Positions 1 to 7,501 of a stretch of 64,000 bases of DNA are shown here, piece after piece (position 1 is the stretch's first letter; every line of letters starts with the position of its first letter). Source of the DNA: JACVRW01 sp046735115. Lineage in GTDB: Bacteria > Actinomycetota > Thermoleophilia > Solirubrobacterales > Thermoleophilaceae. The notes below the pieces were generated by a model. That model was not told the origin of the DNA, did no database searches, and saw nothing but the letters and a program-made list of their open reading frames with translations. The stretch is taken from positions 3,173 through 67,172 of the forward strand of contig JBKPSR010000101.1 in assembly GCA_046735115.1 (NCBI GenBank), given 5' to 3'. Position numbers and translations under genes: made by a program.

Positions 1-794
1 CGCTCGAGCACCGAGTCGTGCCTGCCCTTGAGACGCTGCTCGCCGCGGCGCGCCGCCGCGACCAGCTCGAGGCTCAGCTGATCGAGACGGAGACGCTGCG
101 CCGCGCGAACGTCGTCAAGACGACACTGCTTCGCTCGGTCTCGCACGACCTGCGCTCGCCCCTCACGGCCATAGCGACAGCCGCGGGCGGTCTCCAGTCG
201 CCGACGCTCTCGGACGAGCAGCGGCGCGAGCTCGCCTCCGTGGTGATCGCGGAGAGCGCACGCCTGGAGCGATTGGTGCGCAATCTGCTCGATCTCTCTC
301 GTCTCCAGGCCGGCGGCGCCGAGCCACGCGCCGACTGGTGCTCCATTGAGGAGGTGGTGCAGGCCGCGGTCGACTCGGTCCCTGCTCGCCTCGGGACGTT
401 TGACATCGAGCTCGACCCTGATCTCCCTCTGTTGCGCGCAGATGCCGCGCAGCTGGAGCGCGCGCTCGCGAACGTCATGGAGAACGCCGCCCGCTTCACC
501 GGCACACACCCGGTCACGATTCGCGGTCGGCTCGTCGGCCAGGACGTGCTCCTGCGCATCACGGACCACGGGCCAGGCATCCGCCGGGAGAACCTGGAGC
601 GAATCTTCGAGCCCTTCTACCGCACCGACAACAATCACGACGGCTCCGGCCTTGGCCTGGCGATCGCGCGCGGCTTCGTCGAGGTGAACGGCGGCGGGAT
701 CCGAGCCGAGTCCGCGCCCGGGCAGGGAACGTGCTTCGTCGTGCGGTTCAGGGCGCCGGCGAACTCCCTCGCCGAGGAGCCGACAGCACGGTGA
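1..794 (+). CDS. KdpD-like sensor histidine kinase, C-terminal part
   Basis: The reading frame is open to the left edge of the window, so the N-terminus (where KdpD proteins carry Kdp/USP and membrane segments) lies outside. Counting from the GTG at 18, the visible part has the dimerisation/phosphoacceptor helix with H43 in the H-box VSHDLRSPLT, the N-box N156 (NVMENA), the G1 box DHGPG near 183 and the G2 box GSGLGLAIA near 209. Together these form a complete HisKA-HATPase core. It would autophosphorylate and hand the phosphate to the regulator whose start overlaps its stop by 4 nt (GTGA). The H-box context and the KdpE-like partner suggest the potassium/turgor KdpDE family. No kdpFABC is visible, so the signal is inferred only. 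Confidence 0.85.
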   Translation, partial: LEHRVVPALETLLAAARRRDQLEAQLIETETLRRANVVKTTLLRSVSHDLRSPLTAIATAAGGLQSPTLSDEQRRELASVVIAESARLERLVRNLLDLSRLQAGGAEPRADWCSIEEVVQAAVDSVPARLGTFDIELDPDLPLLRADAAQLERALANVMENAARFTGTHPVTIRGRLVGQDVLLRITDHGPGIRRENLERIFEPFYRTDNNHDGSGLGLAIARGFVEVNGGGIRAESAPGQGTCFVVRFRAPANSLAEEPTAR

Positions 795-1513
795 GCGGCG
801 AGCGGACCGTGCTCGTCTGCGACGACGAGCGGCAGATTCTTCGGGCCCTGCGGGTGATCCTGCACGACGCCGGCTTCGAGGTAACCACGGCCGCTACCGC
901 GAAGGAGGCGCTCGACAGCGCGGCGCTGGGGCGCCTGGACGCAGCGATCCTCGACCTAGTGCTGCCCGACGGCGACGGCGTCGAGGTTTGCCGGGCGGTC
1001 CGCGAGTGGAGCGACATGCCGATCATCGTCCTGTCGGCCGTCGGCGAGGAGCATCAGAAGGTCCGCGCCCTCGAAGCGGGCGCCGACGACTACGTCACGA
1101 AACCATTCGGACCCAACGAGCTCGTGGCGCGGCTCCGCGCCGCGCTGCGCCGGGCCGCTGCCGATGCGACTGATGACCCCGTACTCCGCGCGGACGGCCT
1201 CGAGCTGGATCAAGCTGCGCACCGCGTCACGGTCGACGGCGACGACGTGCATCTCACGCCAACGGAGTTCGACCTCCTGCGCAGCCTGATGCGAAACCGC
1301 GGGCGGCTGATGACGCACCGCGCCCTTCTGACCGACGTTTGGGGCGCCGGCTACGAGCACGACACACAGGTGCTCCGCGTCCACCTCGCCAACCTGCGTC
1401 GCAAGATCGAAACGAGTCCGCACTCACCCAGGCGCATAATCACCGACCCTGGGATCGGCTATCGCTTCGCCGACGAGCAGGACCACGGGTCCGAAGCGCG
1501 GCCAGGCCAATGA
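791..1513 (+). CDS. KdpE-like OmpR-family response regulator
   Basis: This is a DNA-binding response regulator of 240 residues. The receiver domain (about 5-118) has the acidic pair D11/D12, the phosphoacceptor D55 in AILDLVLPD, the switch Ser in IIVLSAV and the Lys of VTKPFG. A winged-helix OmpR/PhoB domain (about 130-235) follows. The GTG at 791 is preferred over an upstream in-frame codon because it overlaps the kinase stop (GTGA) and the receiver domain starts five residues later. Overlap with the kinase gene implies translational coupling as a two-component pair. The receiver sequence resembles KdpE most closely among OmpR-type regulators; the target genes are not in the window. Confidence 0.88.
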   Translation: MSGERTVLVCDDERQILRALRVILHDAGFEVTTAATAKEALDSAALGRLDAAILDLVLPDGDGVEVCRAVREWSDMPIIVLSAVGEEHQKVRALEAGADDYVTKPFGPNELVARLRAALRRAAADATDDPVLRADGLELDQAAHRVTVDGDDVHLTPTEFDLLRSLMRNRGRLMTHRALLTDVWGAGYEHDTQVLRVHLANLRRKIETSPHSPRRIITDPGIGYRFADEQDHGSEARPGQ

Positions 1514-1621
1514 GCCAACGCCCAATGGCCCGGTATCGCCGCTAGCAACGGAAGCTCGAGGGGTGCTCGGGACGGTGCCCGCGCGCGCAGCCTGGCAGCG
1601 GGAGCCCTTGGGATGAGTCGA

Positions 1622-1900
1622 TCAGGCGGAGGCCTGCATCTCCTCCATGTTCTTTGTGACGACCTCCAAAGTCCGGCCGAGCTCCTCGGTGGGCTGAACG
1701 CCACGACCTCTGTCCCGGCGAACAGGACCGGAGTGTGGCCCGGGCCGACGAAATACGCGTCGCGGGCCCTTGATGACGTATCCCATGTGCTCGCACTGGC
1801 ACTGGTCGTCGGGACGCCCCATGAAGAACGGGGCCAGGTCGGCGTCCTGCGTATAGGTCTCGAAGCCGACCGTCCAGCCGCCGTCGAAGTGCTCGAAGCC
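1622..1900 (-). pseudogene. Broken cupin-domain gene remnant
   Basis: Three frames must be joined to read a small cupin-like protein. A stretch beginning FEHFDGGWTVGFETYTQD and continuing MGRPDDQCQCEHMGYVIKG is followed by AYFVGPGHTPVLFAGTEVV in another frame, and then PTEELGRTLEVVTKNMEEM back in the first. The metal-site-like spacing (CQCEH, then PGHTP) matches the actinobacterial cupin family with a downstream TEEL motif. The segment between the two halves is shorter than in intact family members, implying an internal deletion plus two frame changes. The 5' end is lost at a junction with an IS110 remnant. It is a pseudogene and not expected to be functional. Confidence 0.75.
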
Positions 1901-1902
1901 TC

Positions 1903-2260
1903 CCTGGCGATCACCCGCTCGACCTCTTTGAGCTCTCGCTCGAGGAAGTCGATCTGACGCGCGTCGACCGTCTCGCGCTCTTCGTCGGGCAGCTCGAGCT
2001 CCTCAAGCCAGCGGCGACCGGGCGAGTCCGAACAGGTCGCTCACCTTGGGCTTTGCGACGACACGCCGCATTAGCGCCCCGTGCACCTCGTTCTTGGCCC
2101 GCGTGCGTGCCTTCACGACCTGGGAGCGCCGCGCAAGCCGCCGCCGCAGCGCCCGCGTGCGCGCATCGGGGCAGCCACAGCCCCTCGAGCGAGCCCGCCG
2201 CCAGCAGCTTCGCCAGCGTGCGCGCTTCGAGCCGGTCGGTCTTCGCGCGCGCCTGGACGC
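1903..2260 (-). mobile_element. IS110-family transposase remnant (frameshifted)
   Basis: The three minus-strand frames together give a recognisable IS110 (DEDD) transposase N-terminal segment. AKTDRLEARTLAKLLAAGSL comes first, then ARTRALRRRLARRSQVVKAR with RAKNEVHGALMRRVVAKP in a second frame. A third frame gives WLEELELPDEERETV and the following helix. The KTD.R.DA motif and the R/K-rich helix before VSDLFG are typical of the family. The start, the C-terminal Ser-containing domain and both element ends are missing, so this is a dead fragment. It abuts the broken cupin gene directly and marks an old insertion/deletion site. Confidence 0.8.
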
Positions 2261-2404
2261 GACATGATGCGCCCGTTCGTGACGATGCCGCCCGAACTGA
2301 TGCCCTTCCGTCATGGCGGCATGGGCCCTCGTGCTTGACCCTGACGCGCCGGCTTATCGCCAACATCTTCTAGCCCACCTCGCGCAAACCGAATCGTTTA
2401 GCCG

Positions 2405-2482
2405 GCGTACCGACCGGGCAACCCACCTAGAGTGGACGCTGCGTACGTACCGAAAGGGCGACCACCTAGAGTGGGCGCTGCG
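2405..2482. repeat. 39-bp tandem direct repeat, two copies
   Basis: Two adjacent 39-bp units (2405-2443 and 2444-2482) share a nearly identical 21-bp core, CCACCTAGAGTGG followed by A or G and then CGCTGCG, and a similar GTACCGA..GGGC prefix. The core contains the inverted repeat CCAC-CTAGA-GTGG. Multiple short direct repeats with such dyads occur at the ends of IS21-type elements. That origin is possible here beside other insertion debris but is not proven. Confidence 0.7.
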
Positions 2483-2536
2483 CTTGGAGCCGCCAACCAA
2501 GCACCATCGATCACCCGGGGCAGGGGAACGCCTCCG

Positions 2537-2671
2537 ATGCTGCCACGCCAATCGTCGGGCACCGAGCAGATGGCGCTGGCATCGGTCAACGTCAGGTGGT
2601 GGGCGTTGGCCCTCGTCTTCTCGCTGCTGGCATGGATTGGCCTAATTCTCGCGAGCATCGCTCTGCTCTAG
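2537..2671 (+). CDS. Small single-pass membrane protein, hypothetical
   Basis: This is a 44-codon reading frame. From the ATG at 2537 (an internal ATG lies at 2570) the product is a short polar head followed by a strongly hydrophobic C-terminal helix, WWALALVFSLLAWIGLILAS, that would cross the membrane once. No family is recognised. It stands alone in the decayed island between the tandem repeat and the tRNA fragment, and no good Shine-Dalgarno sequence is visible. It could equally be a chance hydrophobic frame. It is listed because the helix is well formed and the frame ends cleanly. Confidence 0.3.
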   Translation: MLPRQSSGTEQMALASVNVRWWALALVFSLLAWIGLILASIALL

Positions 2672-2921
2672 ACCGTCCTCGCGGTGCAGCTTGGTCGGCC
2701 CCGGGCTTCTGACGGCCAGGGTTCAGGAGTTGCGGGCAAACGCCGGCAGCCTCCGGGATCCTCTCTCTACCTGCTGAGGGGTCAGCCCTGGCCCAGTAGT
2801 GGCCCAAACATGCTCGTGAGGGATCCCGATACCTATGCGGAACGGGGCCCCGGAATCGCCCGCAATCCGTGCCTGTAAGCGGGTTTCTTGTGATGCGTCG
2901 TCCAGGGTCGTTTCGGTGGGC

Positions 2922-2968
2922 GCTGCGTGCCATGCAGAAGGTCGAGGGTTCGAATCCCTTCAGCCGCT
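2922..2968 (+). tRNA. tRNA 3'-half fragment (partial, decayed)
   Basis: The sequence has a good T-arm: stem GAGGG/CCCTT around the invariant loop TTCGAAT at 2949-2955. A 7-nt acceptor 3' strand and a discriminator base follow, and AGGTC precedes it as a variable loop. Upstream, GCTGC/GCAGA could be an anticodon stem with loop GTGCCAT, which would read GCC (Gly), with one mismatch. No D-arm and no complementary 5' acceptor strand are visible in the expected upstream 50 nt. It is therefore best read as the 3' half of a tRNA gene, as left behind at integration sites, rather than a working tRNA. Confidence 0.5.
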
Positions 2969-3116
2969 CTTCGCCGAATCAGCGCGCCTCGATCAACGAC
3001 CAGTCAAGTCCCCAAGGACGCGGCCCAGGGGCATTTCCGCGCCCCGGGTCTGGAGGCCGTGCTTCAGCGCGGCGCCGATCTGCCTCTGGACGGACGCGCG
3101 GCTGCCCCACGCAGAC

Positions 3117-3151
3117 GGCGGCGGCGCGCCCGGGTTGAGCGCGCCGCCGCC
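3117..3151 (-). terminator. Strong GC hairpin downstream of the DUF1269 gene
   Basis: A perfect 13-bp inverted repeat (3117-3129 with 3139-3151, GGCGGCGGCGCGC) with a 9-nt loop begins 12 nt beyond the stop codon of the minus-strand DUF1269 gene. There is no U-run after it, as is common for terminators in very GC-rich actinobacteria. It probably ends that transcript. The remaining sequence from 2672 to 3116 shows only the tRNA fragment. Confidence 0.65.
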
Positions 3152-3163
3152 TGTGGTTGGGGG

Positions 3164-3814
3164 CTATGCGGTAGCGCCCTCCTTCGGCCGATGGAGCTTC
3201 GCCTTCAGCTCCTCGACCTTGGCGTGTGCGTCTGCCTTGGACTGCTCGACGCGAGCCTTATGCAGCTCCTTGCGAGCCTCGTGCTTGGCCTTCCGCTGCG
3301 CCTCCTCGGCCGCGGCGATCTCCTCCTCGACGTCGACCGCCGGCCGGCGCAAGACCTCGCCACCGAGGCGCGCCATGGCGGCGTCGATGACGTCGGAGCT
3401 CTGCTCGGTGACCTGAGCGAGAAGCGCGGTCCTGGTCGGCTCGACCTGCTTCGAGATCTCGCCGAGGACCGATTCGGTCGTATCGACCTCATCGATGTCG
3501 AACAAGGATCCGACGAGCATTCCGTACGCCCCGCCGAGCAGCATGCCGAGCGGGCCGCCGATGATCCCGACCAGCAGTCCGATCATGCCTCCGCTGGCCG
3601 TGCCGACGTACGGGTCCTCACCGACATCGCTCTTCACCTCGATGCGGCCGTCGCCGTCCCGCGTGACGACGGCGGCGCCCGCGATCTTGATCTGGTCTTG
3701 GGAATCGAGCTGCTTCAGGTCGGTGAGCGCCTGGTAGGCGTTCTCATCGTTCTTCGGGTCTTCGCCGAAGGTCACCACCAGCACGTTGTCCGGTGAGAAA
3801 TAGTCGGGGGTCAT
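3164..3814 (-). CDS. DUF1269-family membrane-associated protein
   Basis: The 216-residue protein starts MTPDYFSPDNVLVVTFGEDP and contains a ferredoxin-like N-terminal domain. A glycine-rich hydrophobic hairpin (GGMIGLLVGIIGGPLGMLLG, then AYGMLVGSLF) at about residues 94-130 follows. The C-terminus is a long Lys/Arg/Glu/Ala coiled coil from about residue 170. This layout is the DUF1269 family, often found with stress genes; its biochemical role is unknown. The ATG at 3814 is chosen because AGGAAAGGTGG sits just upstream; a longer frame to 3892 would run over the conserved dyad site. The gene is divergent from the LAL regulator, and a copy of the shared 33-bp motif lies 57 nt before its start. 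Confidence 0.85.
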   Translation of the reverse strand: MTPDYFSPDNVLVVTFGEDPKNDENAYQALTDLKQLDSQDQIKIAGAAVVTRDGDGRIEVKSDVGEDPYVGTASGGMIGLLVGIIGGPLGMLLGGAYGMLVGSLFDIDEVDTTESVLGEISKQVEPTRTALLAQVTEQSSDVIDAAMARLGGEVLRRPAVDVEEEIAAAEEAQRKAKHEARKELHKARVEQSKADAHAKVEELKAKLHRPKEGATA

Positions 3815-3830
3815 AGGGACCACCTTTCCT

Positions 3831-6587
3831 GTGGGTGTTGTCAGGGACGGTCCCAAGGCTCCCGCCGGCGCGCGTGAGCGGTCATCACACACTTCATGTG
3901 ATTGTGGGACAGTCTCTCTCGGGCACTTGGCCGAGACCCATCAGCAGACGCGATCCCCGCCCGATCGGTTCGTTACGCGACCCGTTCTCTTCGAGCGGCT
4001 CTCAGGCGCGCCGCCGGGCACCGTCACGCTCGTCTGCGCACCTGCGGGGAGCGGGAAGACCGTTTTGCTGCGGTCGTGGGCCGCGTCGATCGAACAGGCC
4101 GTCGCGTGGGTCACGGTCGAGCGCGGTGAGCACGACTCGCAGCGGTTTTGCCTTCAAGTGATCGACGCCCTGGCCGTCGCCGCCGGCGACGACGTGATCG
4201 AGCGGGTCAGTCCGGCACCGAGCTTCGCCGGGGCCGTCGTGGTAGAGCGGCTCCTGGCGCAGTTGGAGCGGCTGGAGGAGCCGGTCCAGGTGGTGATCGA
4301 CGACCTGCATGAACTCCACTCTCAAGACGCGCTCGCTTGGCTGGAGATGCTGCTCACGCGGCTGCCGGAGGCGTTGCGGATCGTGCTGGTGACGCGGGAG
4401 GAGCCGGCGCTCGGCCTGCACCGCCTGAGGCTCGCGGGTGAGCTCACGGAGCTGCGCGCCCCTGAGCTGCGCTTCTCGCTCGACGAAGCCCTCGCGATGT
4501 TCCGCGCCAGTGGGGTCAGTCTGTCCGACACCGCGGTCGCCTCGCTCCACGAACGCACCGAGGGCTGGGCGGCCGGTTTGAGGCTGGCGGCGCTCTCGCT
4601 CGCCGCCCATCCGGAGCCGGAGCGGTTCGTGTCGGAGTTCTCCGGCAGCGAGCGGACCGTGGCGCGCTACCTCCTCGCCGAGGTGCTGGAGCGCCAGCCG
4701 GCCGAGGCGCGCGACCTCCTCCTGCGCACCTCGATCCTCGAGCGCGTCAGCGGGCCGCTGGCCGATTCACTTACCGGCGGCACCGGGGCCGAGGCGATCC
4801 TCCAGCGGCTCGAGGACCAGAGCGCGTTCGTCACTGCGCTCGACGCCGCCCGGACCTGGTTCCGCTACCACCACCTGTTCGCCGATCTGTTGCGGCTCGA
4901 ATTGCGACGCCTCGCGCCGGCCACGATCCCGTCGCTTCACGGCGCCGCTGCCGCCTGGCACGAACAACAGGGCGAGATCGTCGGAGCCGTCCGCCACTAC
5001 CAAGCGGCCGGTGACTGGCCCCCGGCCGCGCGCCTGCTCCTGGACAACTACCTCACGCTGACGATGGCCGGCCGGGGCGAGACGCTCCAGGCGCTCCTTG
5101 GCGAGTTCCCGGCAGACGCCCACCCGGGCGATGGAAATCTCGCGGCTGCGCTTTCGATGGACCACATCCTCCATGGCCTGCTCGACGAGGCCGCCGCACG
5201 ATTGGACGTCGCCCGGCGCCTCGCGGCGGCAACCCCACCGGAGAGAAGGCGCGTCTTCCACGTTTACCTGGCCATCCTCGACGTCGAGCTCGCCCGCCGA
5301 GGCGGTGACCTGGCCAGGGCTCGCGAGGCGACGCGCGAACTGGAGGCAGCGCTCGGCGCTGCGACAGTGGGGGGCGAGCTGCCCGTTCCACCGGATTACT
5401 GGGCACTCGCGCTCATGAACCTGGGCATCGCGGAACTGTGGGCCGGGCGCCCCGAGGACGCACGGCAGCACCTCGACGATGCCCTCAGCCGCACGCGCCG
5501 GATCTCGCAACCGTTCATCGAGATCGGCTGCCTGGCGCACCTCGCGATGGCGGTGCCCCTCAGCGGGCGACCGCTTCCGCTGGCGCTCGAGCTGAGCGAG
5601 CGGGCAATCGCGATCGCCGAGGCGCATGGCTGGACCAACCAGTCGATGACGACCGGCGCGTTCGCGATGGCCGGCATGGCGCTCGTGCGGATGGGACGGT
5701 TCGCGGAGGCGGAACGTCATCTCTCCCGGGCGGAGGAGTGTCTACACGCGGCCGCCGACCCCGGGACGGAGGTCGTGGTCCACCATGCCCGCGGCATGCT
5801 GAACTTTGGGGAGGGGCGCTTCGACGAAGCCTTGGCGGAGTTCACACGCGCGCAGGACCTGGAGCGGCTGCTCGCCGGCGAGCACGTGTTCAAGGTCGAC
5901 GTGCGGGGCCGGGCACTCCAGGTACGCGTGCGAATGGGGGACACGGAACCCGCGCAACTCGAGCTCGCCGGCTCGAGCCCGGACCAACGCAACCGCGCCG
6001 CAATGCGCATAGCCCTGGCGGCCGTGGAGCTCGAACACGACAACCCCGAAGGCGCGGCCGAGGCGCTGGCGCCGGTGCTCGATTGTTCCGCTCCCGCACT
6101 GTCCCACCGTTGGGCCCGAGTCGAGGCACTGCTGCTTGACGCCACTGCTCGCGATCGCCTCGGCGACCGCCGCGCGGCCGAGGAGTCGCTCGAGGCGGCG
6201 CTCGACCTCGCCGAGCCAGAAGGCCTGATCCTGCCGTTCCTGCTCTGGCCGAGCCGCGACCTGCTCGAGCGGCACCCGAGACACCGGACCTCCCACGCGA
6301 CGCTCGTCTCGACGATCCTCGACGATCTGGACGGGCGCACCGCTCCTCGGCGCGGGCCGGCGGCGCCGTTGCGCGATGAGCTGAGCGAGGCCGAGCTGCG
6401 CGTTGTCAGGTACCTGCCGAGCAACTTGACCGCGTCCGCCATCGCGTCGGAGCTCGTGGTGTCCACAAACACGGTCCGGACGCACATGCGCCACATCTAC
6501 GCGAAGCTCGACGCCCACTCACGCAGCGAAGCCGTGGCGCGCGCGCGCGAGCTCGGGCTGGTTGCACCGGGAACGGTGCGGCGCTGA
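3831..6587 (+). CDS. LAL/MalT-type LuxR-family ATPase regulator
   Basis: This is a large signal-transduction ATPase (STAND class) of up to 918 residues. The N-terminal P-loop is CAPAGSGKT (about 69-77) and the Walker B is VVIDDLH (about 154-160). A long TPR/MalT-type helical repeat region spans about 350-820. A C-terminal LuxR helix-turn-helix (LSEAELRVVRYLPSNLTASA through the VSTNTVRTHMRHIYAKL helix) ends it. Such proteins bind an inducer, oligomerise with ATP and activate promoters. The GTG at 3831 gives the longest frame. The in-frame TTG at 3927 fits the family N-terminus better and lies after operator site A, so the first 32 residues are doubtful. Neighbouring genes carry matching operators, making it the prime candidate for their regulator (inference). 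Confidence 0.88.
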   Translation: MGVVRDGPKAPAGARERSSHTSCDCGTVSLGHLAETHQQTRSPPDRFVTRPVLFERLSGAPPGTVTLVCAPAGSGKTVLLRSWAASIEQAVAWVTVERGEHDSQRFCLQVIDALAVAAGDDVIERVSPAPSFAGAVVVERLLAQLERLEEPVQVVIDDLHELHSQDALAWLEMLLTRLPEALRIVLVTREEPALGLHRLRLAGELTELRAPELRFSLDEALAMFRASGVSLSDTAVASLHERTEGWAAGLRLAALSLAAHPEPERFVSEFSGSERTVARYLLAEVLERQPAEARDLLLRTSILERVSGPLADSLTGGTGAEAILQRLEDQSAFVTALDAARTWFRYHHLFADLLRLELRRLAPATIPSLHGAAAAWHEQQGEIVGAVRHYQAAGDWPPAARLLLDNYLTLTMAGRGETLQALLGEFPADAHPGDGNLAAALSMDHILHGLLDEAAARLDVARRLAAATPPERRRVFHVYLAILDVELARRGGDLARAREATRELEAALGAATVGGELPVPPDYWALALMNLGIAELWAGRPEDARQHLDDALSRTRRISQPFIEIGCLAHLAMAVPLSGRPLPLALELSERAIAIAEAHGWTNQSMTTGAFAMAGMALVRMGRFAEAERHLSRAEECLHAAADPGTEVVVHHARGMLNFGEGRFDEALAEFTRAQDLERLLAGEHVFKVDVRGRALQVRVRMGDTEPAQLELAGSSPDQRNRAAMRIALAAVELEHDNPEGAAEALAPVLDCSAPALSHRWARVEALLLDATARDRLGDRRAAEESLEAALDLAEPEGLILPFLLWPSRDLLERHPRHRTSHATLVSTILDDLDGRTAPRRGPAAPLRDELSEAELRVVRYLPSNLTASAIASELVVSTNTVRTHMRHIYAKLDAHSRSEAVARARELGLVAPGTVRR
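3872..3904 (+). promoter_or_regulatory. Shared dyad operator, site A
   Basis: This is a copy of the 33-bp element found four times between 3.8 and 8.7 kb. The left dyad is GCGTGA-N7-TCACAC with a conserved GC.GTC spacer, followed by a half-site ending GTGATTG. The motif points at the DUF1269 gene on its left (57 nt to the ATG). It also lies inside the first codons of the longest LAL-regulator frame, which argues that the regulator really starts further right. Confidence 0.75.
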
Positions 6588-6589
6588 CA

Positions 6590-6817
6590 CTAGCCTCCGG
6601 CGGCCGACCAGCTCAGCTCGAGCTCGAGCTCGACACGCTCGCCGTTCGACCTCAGGCACTGCTCGAGATGCAGGTCCGTTTCGATGGAGACCGTGATCCG
6701 GCGGCCCGCTGCGATCAGCTCGAGCGGGCCGCCGGCGGTCAGTGCGTACGCGATGTCGATCAGCCGCTCAGCGGCCTCTTGACGTGACAGCCGTTCGTGG
6801 TGCTTGAAATCCGTCAC
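6590..6817 (-). CDS. amphi-Trp domain protein
   Basis: This is a 75-residue acidic protein beginning VTDFKHHERLSRQEAAERLI and ending in the alternating strand RVELELELSWS. That combination is the signature of the short amphi-Trp domain family, whose function is unknown and which usually sits beside stress or membrane genes. The start is GTG, overlapping the stop of the upstream HdeD gene by 4 nt (GTGA), so the two are translationally coupled and share the HdeD promoter. It ends 3 nt from the LAL regulator on the opposite strand. Confidence 0.8.
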   Translation of the reverse strand: MTDFKHHERLSRQEAAERLIDIAYALTAGGPLELIAAGRRITVSIETDLHLEQCLRSNGERVELELELSWSAAGG

Positions 6818-7410
6818 AGCTCCTCGTGCACCGCGCGGAGCTGGAATGCGCGCACCATCGTGGTGATGCCCTGCATCAGCGCCCAAATCCCGGCGAACAC
6901 GAGGATGACGTACGCCTTGTGGATGAAGAACTGGCCCGAGGTCCAGAAGGCGAGTGCGGTCATCAGGATCCCCGTGATCAGCCCCAGCCACCAGAGCGGG
7001 TTGATCGCGCGCTCGAGAAAAGCGCGAATCATCCACCAGACACCGACGATCAGGAACAGAAAGCCGAGGGTGTCGGCCAGGCCGGCGAACGTGTCCGTCG
7101 GGCTGGCGAAGCAGACGAGCGCCGACACGGTGAACAGCCCGCCGAACAGCGCCCAGACCCAGCGCCCCGGCACGTCGAGCGTCGACAGCGCGATGTTCTC
7201 GACGCCTAGAGCCAGGAACATGAGCCCGACGAGGATGCCCACGGTGGTCACAGACGCCTGGTCGAACTGAAGAATGACCAGCGCCACGGCCACCCATGCG
7301 ATCCCGGCGGTCAGCAGGACCCACCAGTAGCCGGTGGCTTTGCGTACCGCTCCGCGCACAGACGGGATGGAAGGTGTTGCGAATTGTGGTGTTGCAGCGT
7401 GATCGCTCAC
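6814..7410 (-). CDS. HdeD-family membrane protein
   Basis: This is a 198-residue integral membrane protein with about six hydrophobic helices arranged as short hairpins (for example WWVLLTAGIAWVAVALVI, and LGFLFLIVGVWWMIRAFL in the middle). The layout matches the HdeD/DUF308 family, linked in enterobacteria to acid resistance. GTG at 7410 is chosen because CTGGAGG lies 5 nt upstream; a longer frame to 7461 would start within the promoter. It is the first gene of a two-gene unit with the amphi-Trp gene, and a shared-motif site (7462-7494) lies 51 nt before it. The role in envelope stress is inferred from family and context. Confidence 0.85.
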   Translation of the reverse strand: MSDHAATPQFATPSIPSVRGAVRKATGYWWVLLTAGIAWVAVALVILQFDQASVTTVGILVGLMFLALGVENIALSTLDVPGRWVWALFGGLFTVSALVCFASPTDTFAGLADTLGFLFLIVGVWWMIRAFLERAINPLWWLGLITGILMTALAFWTSGQFFIHKAYVILVFAGIWALMQGITTMVRAFQLRAVHEEL

Positions 7411-7461
7411 GATTACCTCCAGGGTGTGGTGTGTTGTCGCGACCGATGATCCGGCGCCCAT

Positions 7462-7494
7462 GTGTGAGCCGTCGTCACACGCTTTGCGTGATTG
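7462..7494 (+). promoter_or_regulatory. Shared dyad operator, site B
   Basis: The most symmetric copy of the 33-bp motif has the dyad GTGTGA-N7-TCACAC followed by CACGC-TTT-GCGTG and ATTG, so two adjacent palindromes share the CACAC block. It lies 51 nt upstream of hdeD, between that gene and the stop codon of the AI-2E-family gene. Confidence 0.8.
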
Positions 7495-7501
7495 ACTGCA
7501 G

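Noticed and set aside
2046..2373. Plus-strand frames over the IS110 remnant
   Set aside because: They are antisense shadows; the minus strand carries the recognisable transposase motifs.
7462..7481. CRP/GlxR site reading of the shared dyad
   Set aside because: TGTGA and TCACA are separated by 7 rather than 6 bases at all four sites, with a conserved spacer and an extra outer half-site; no CRP-family gene is nearby.
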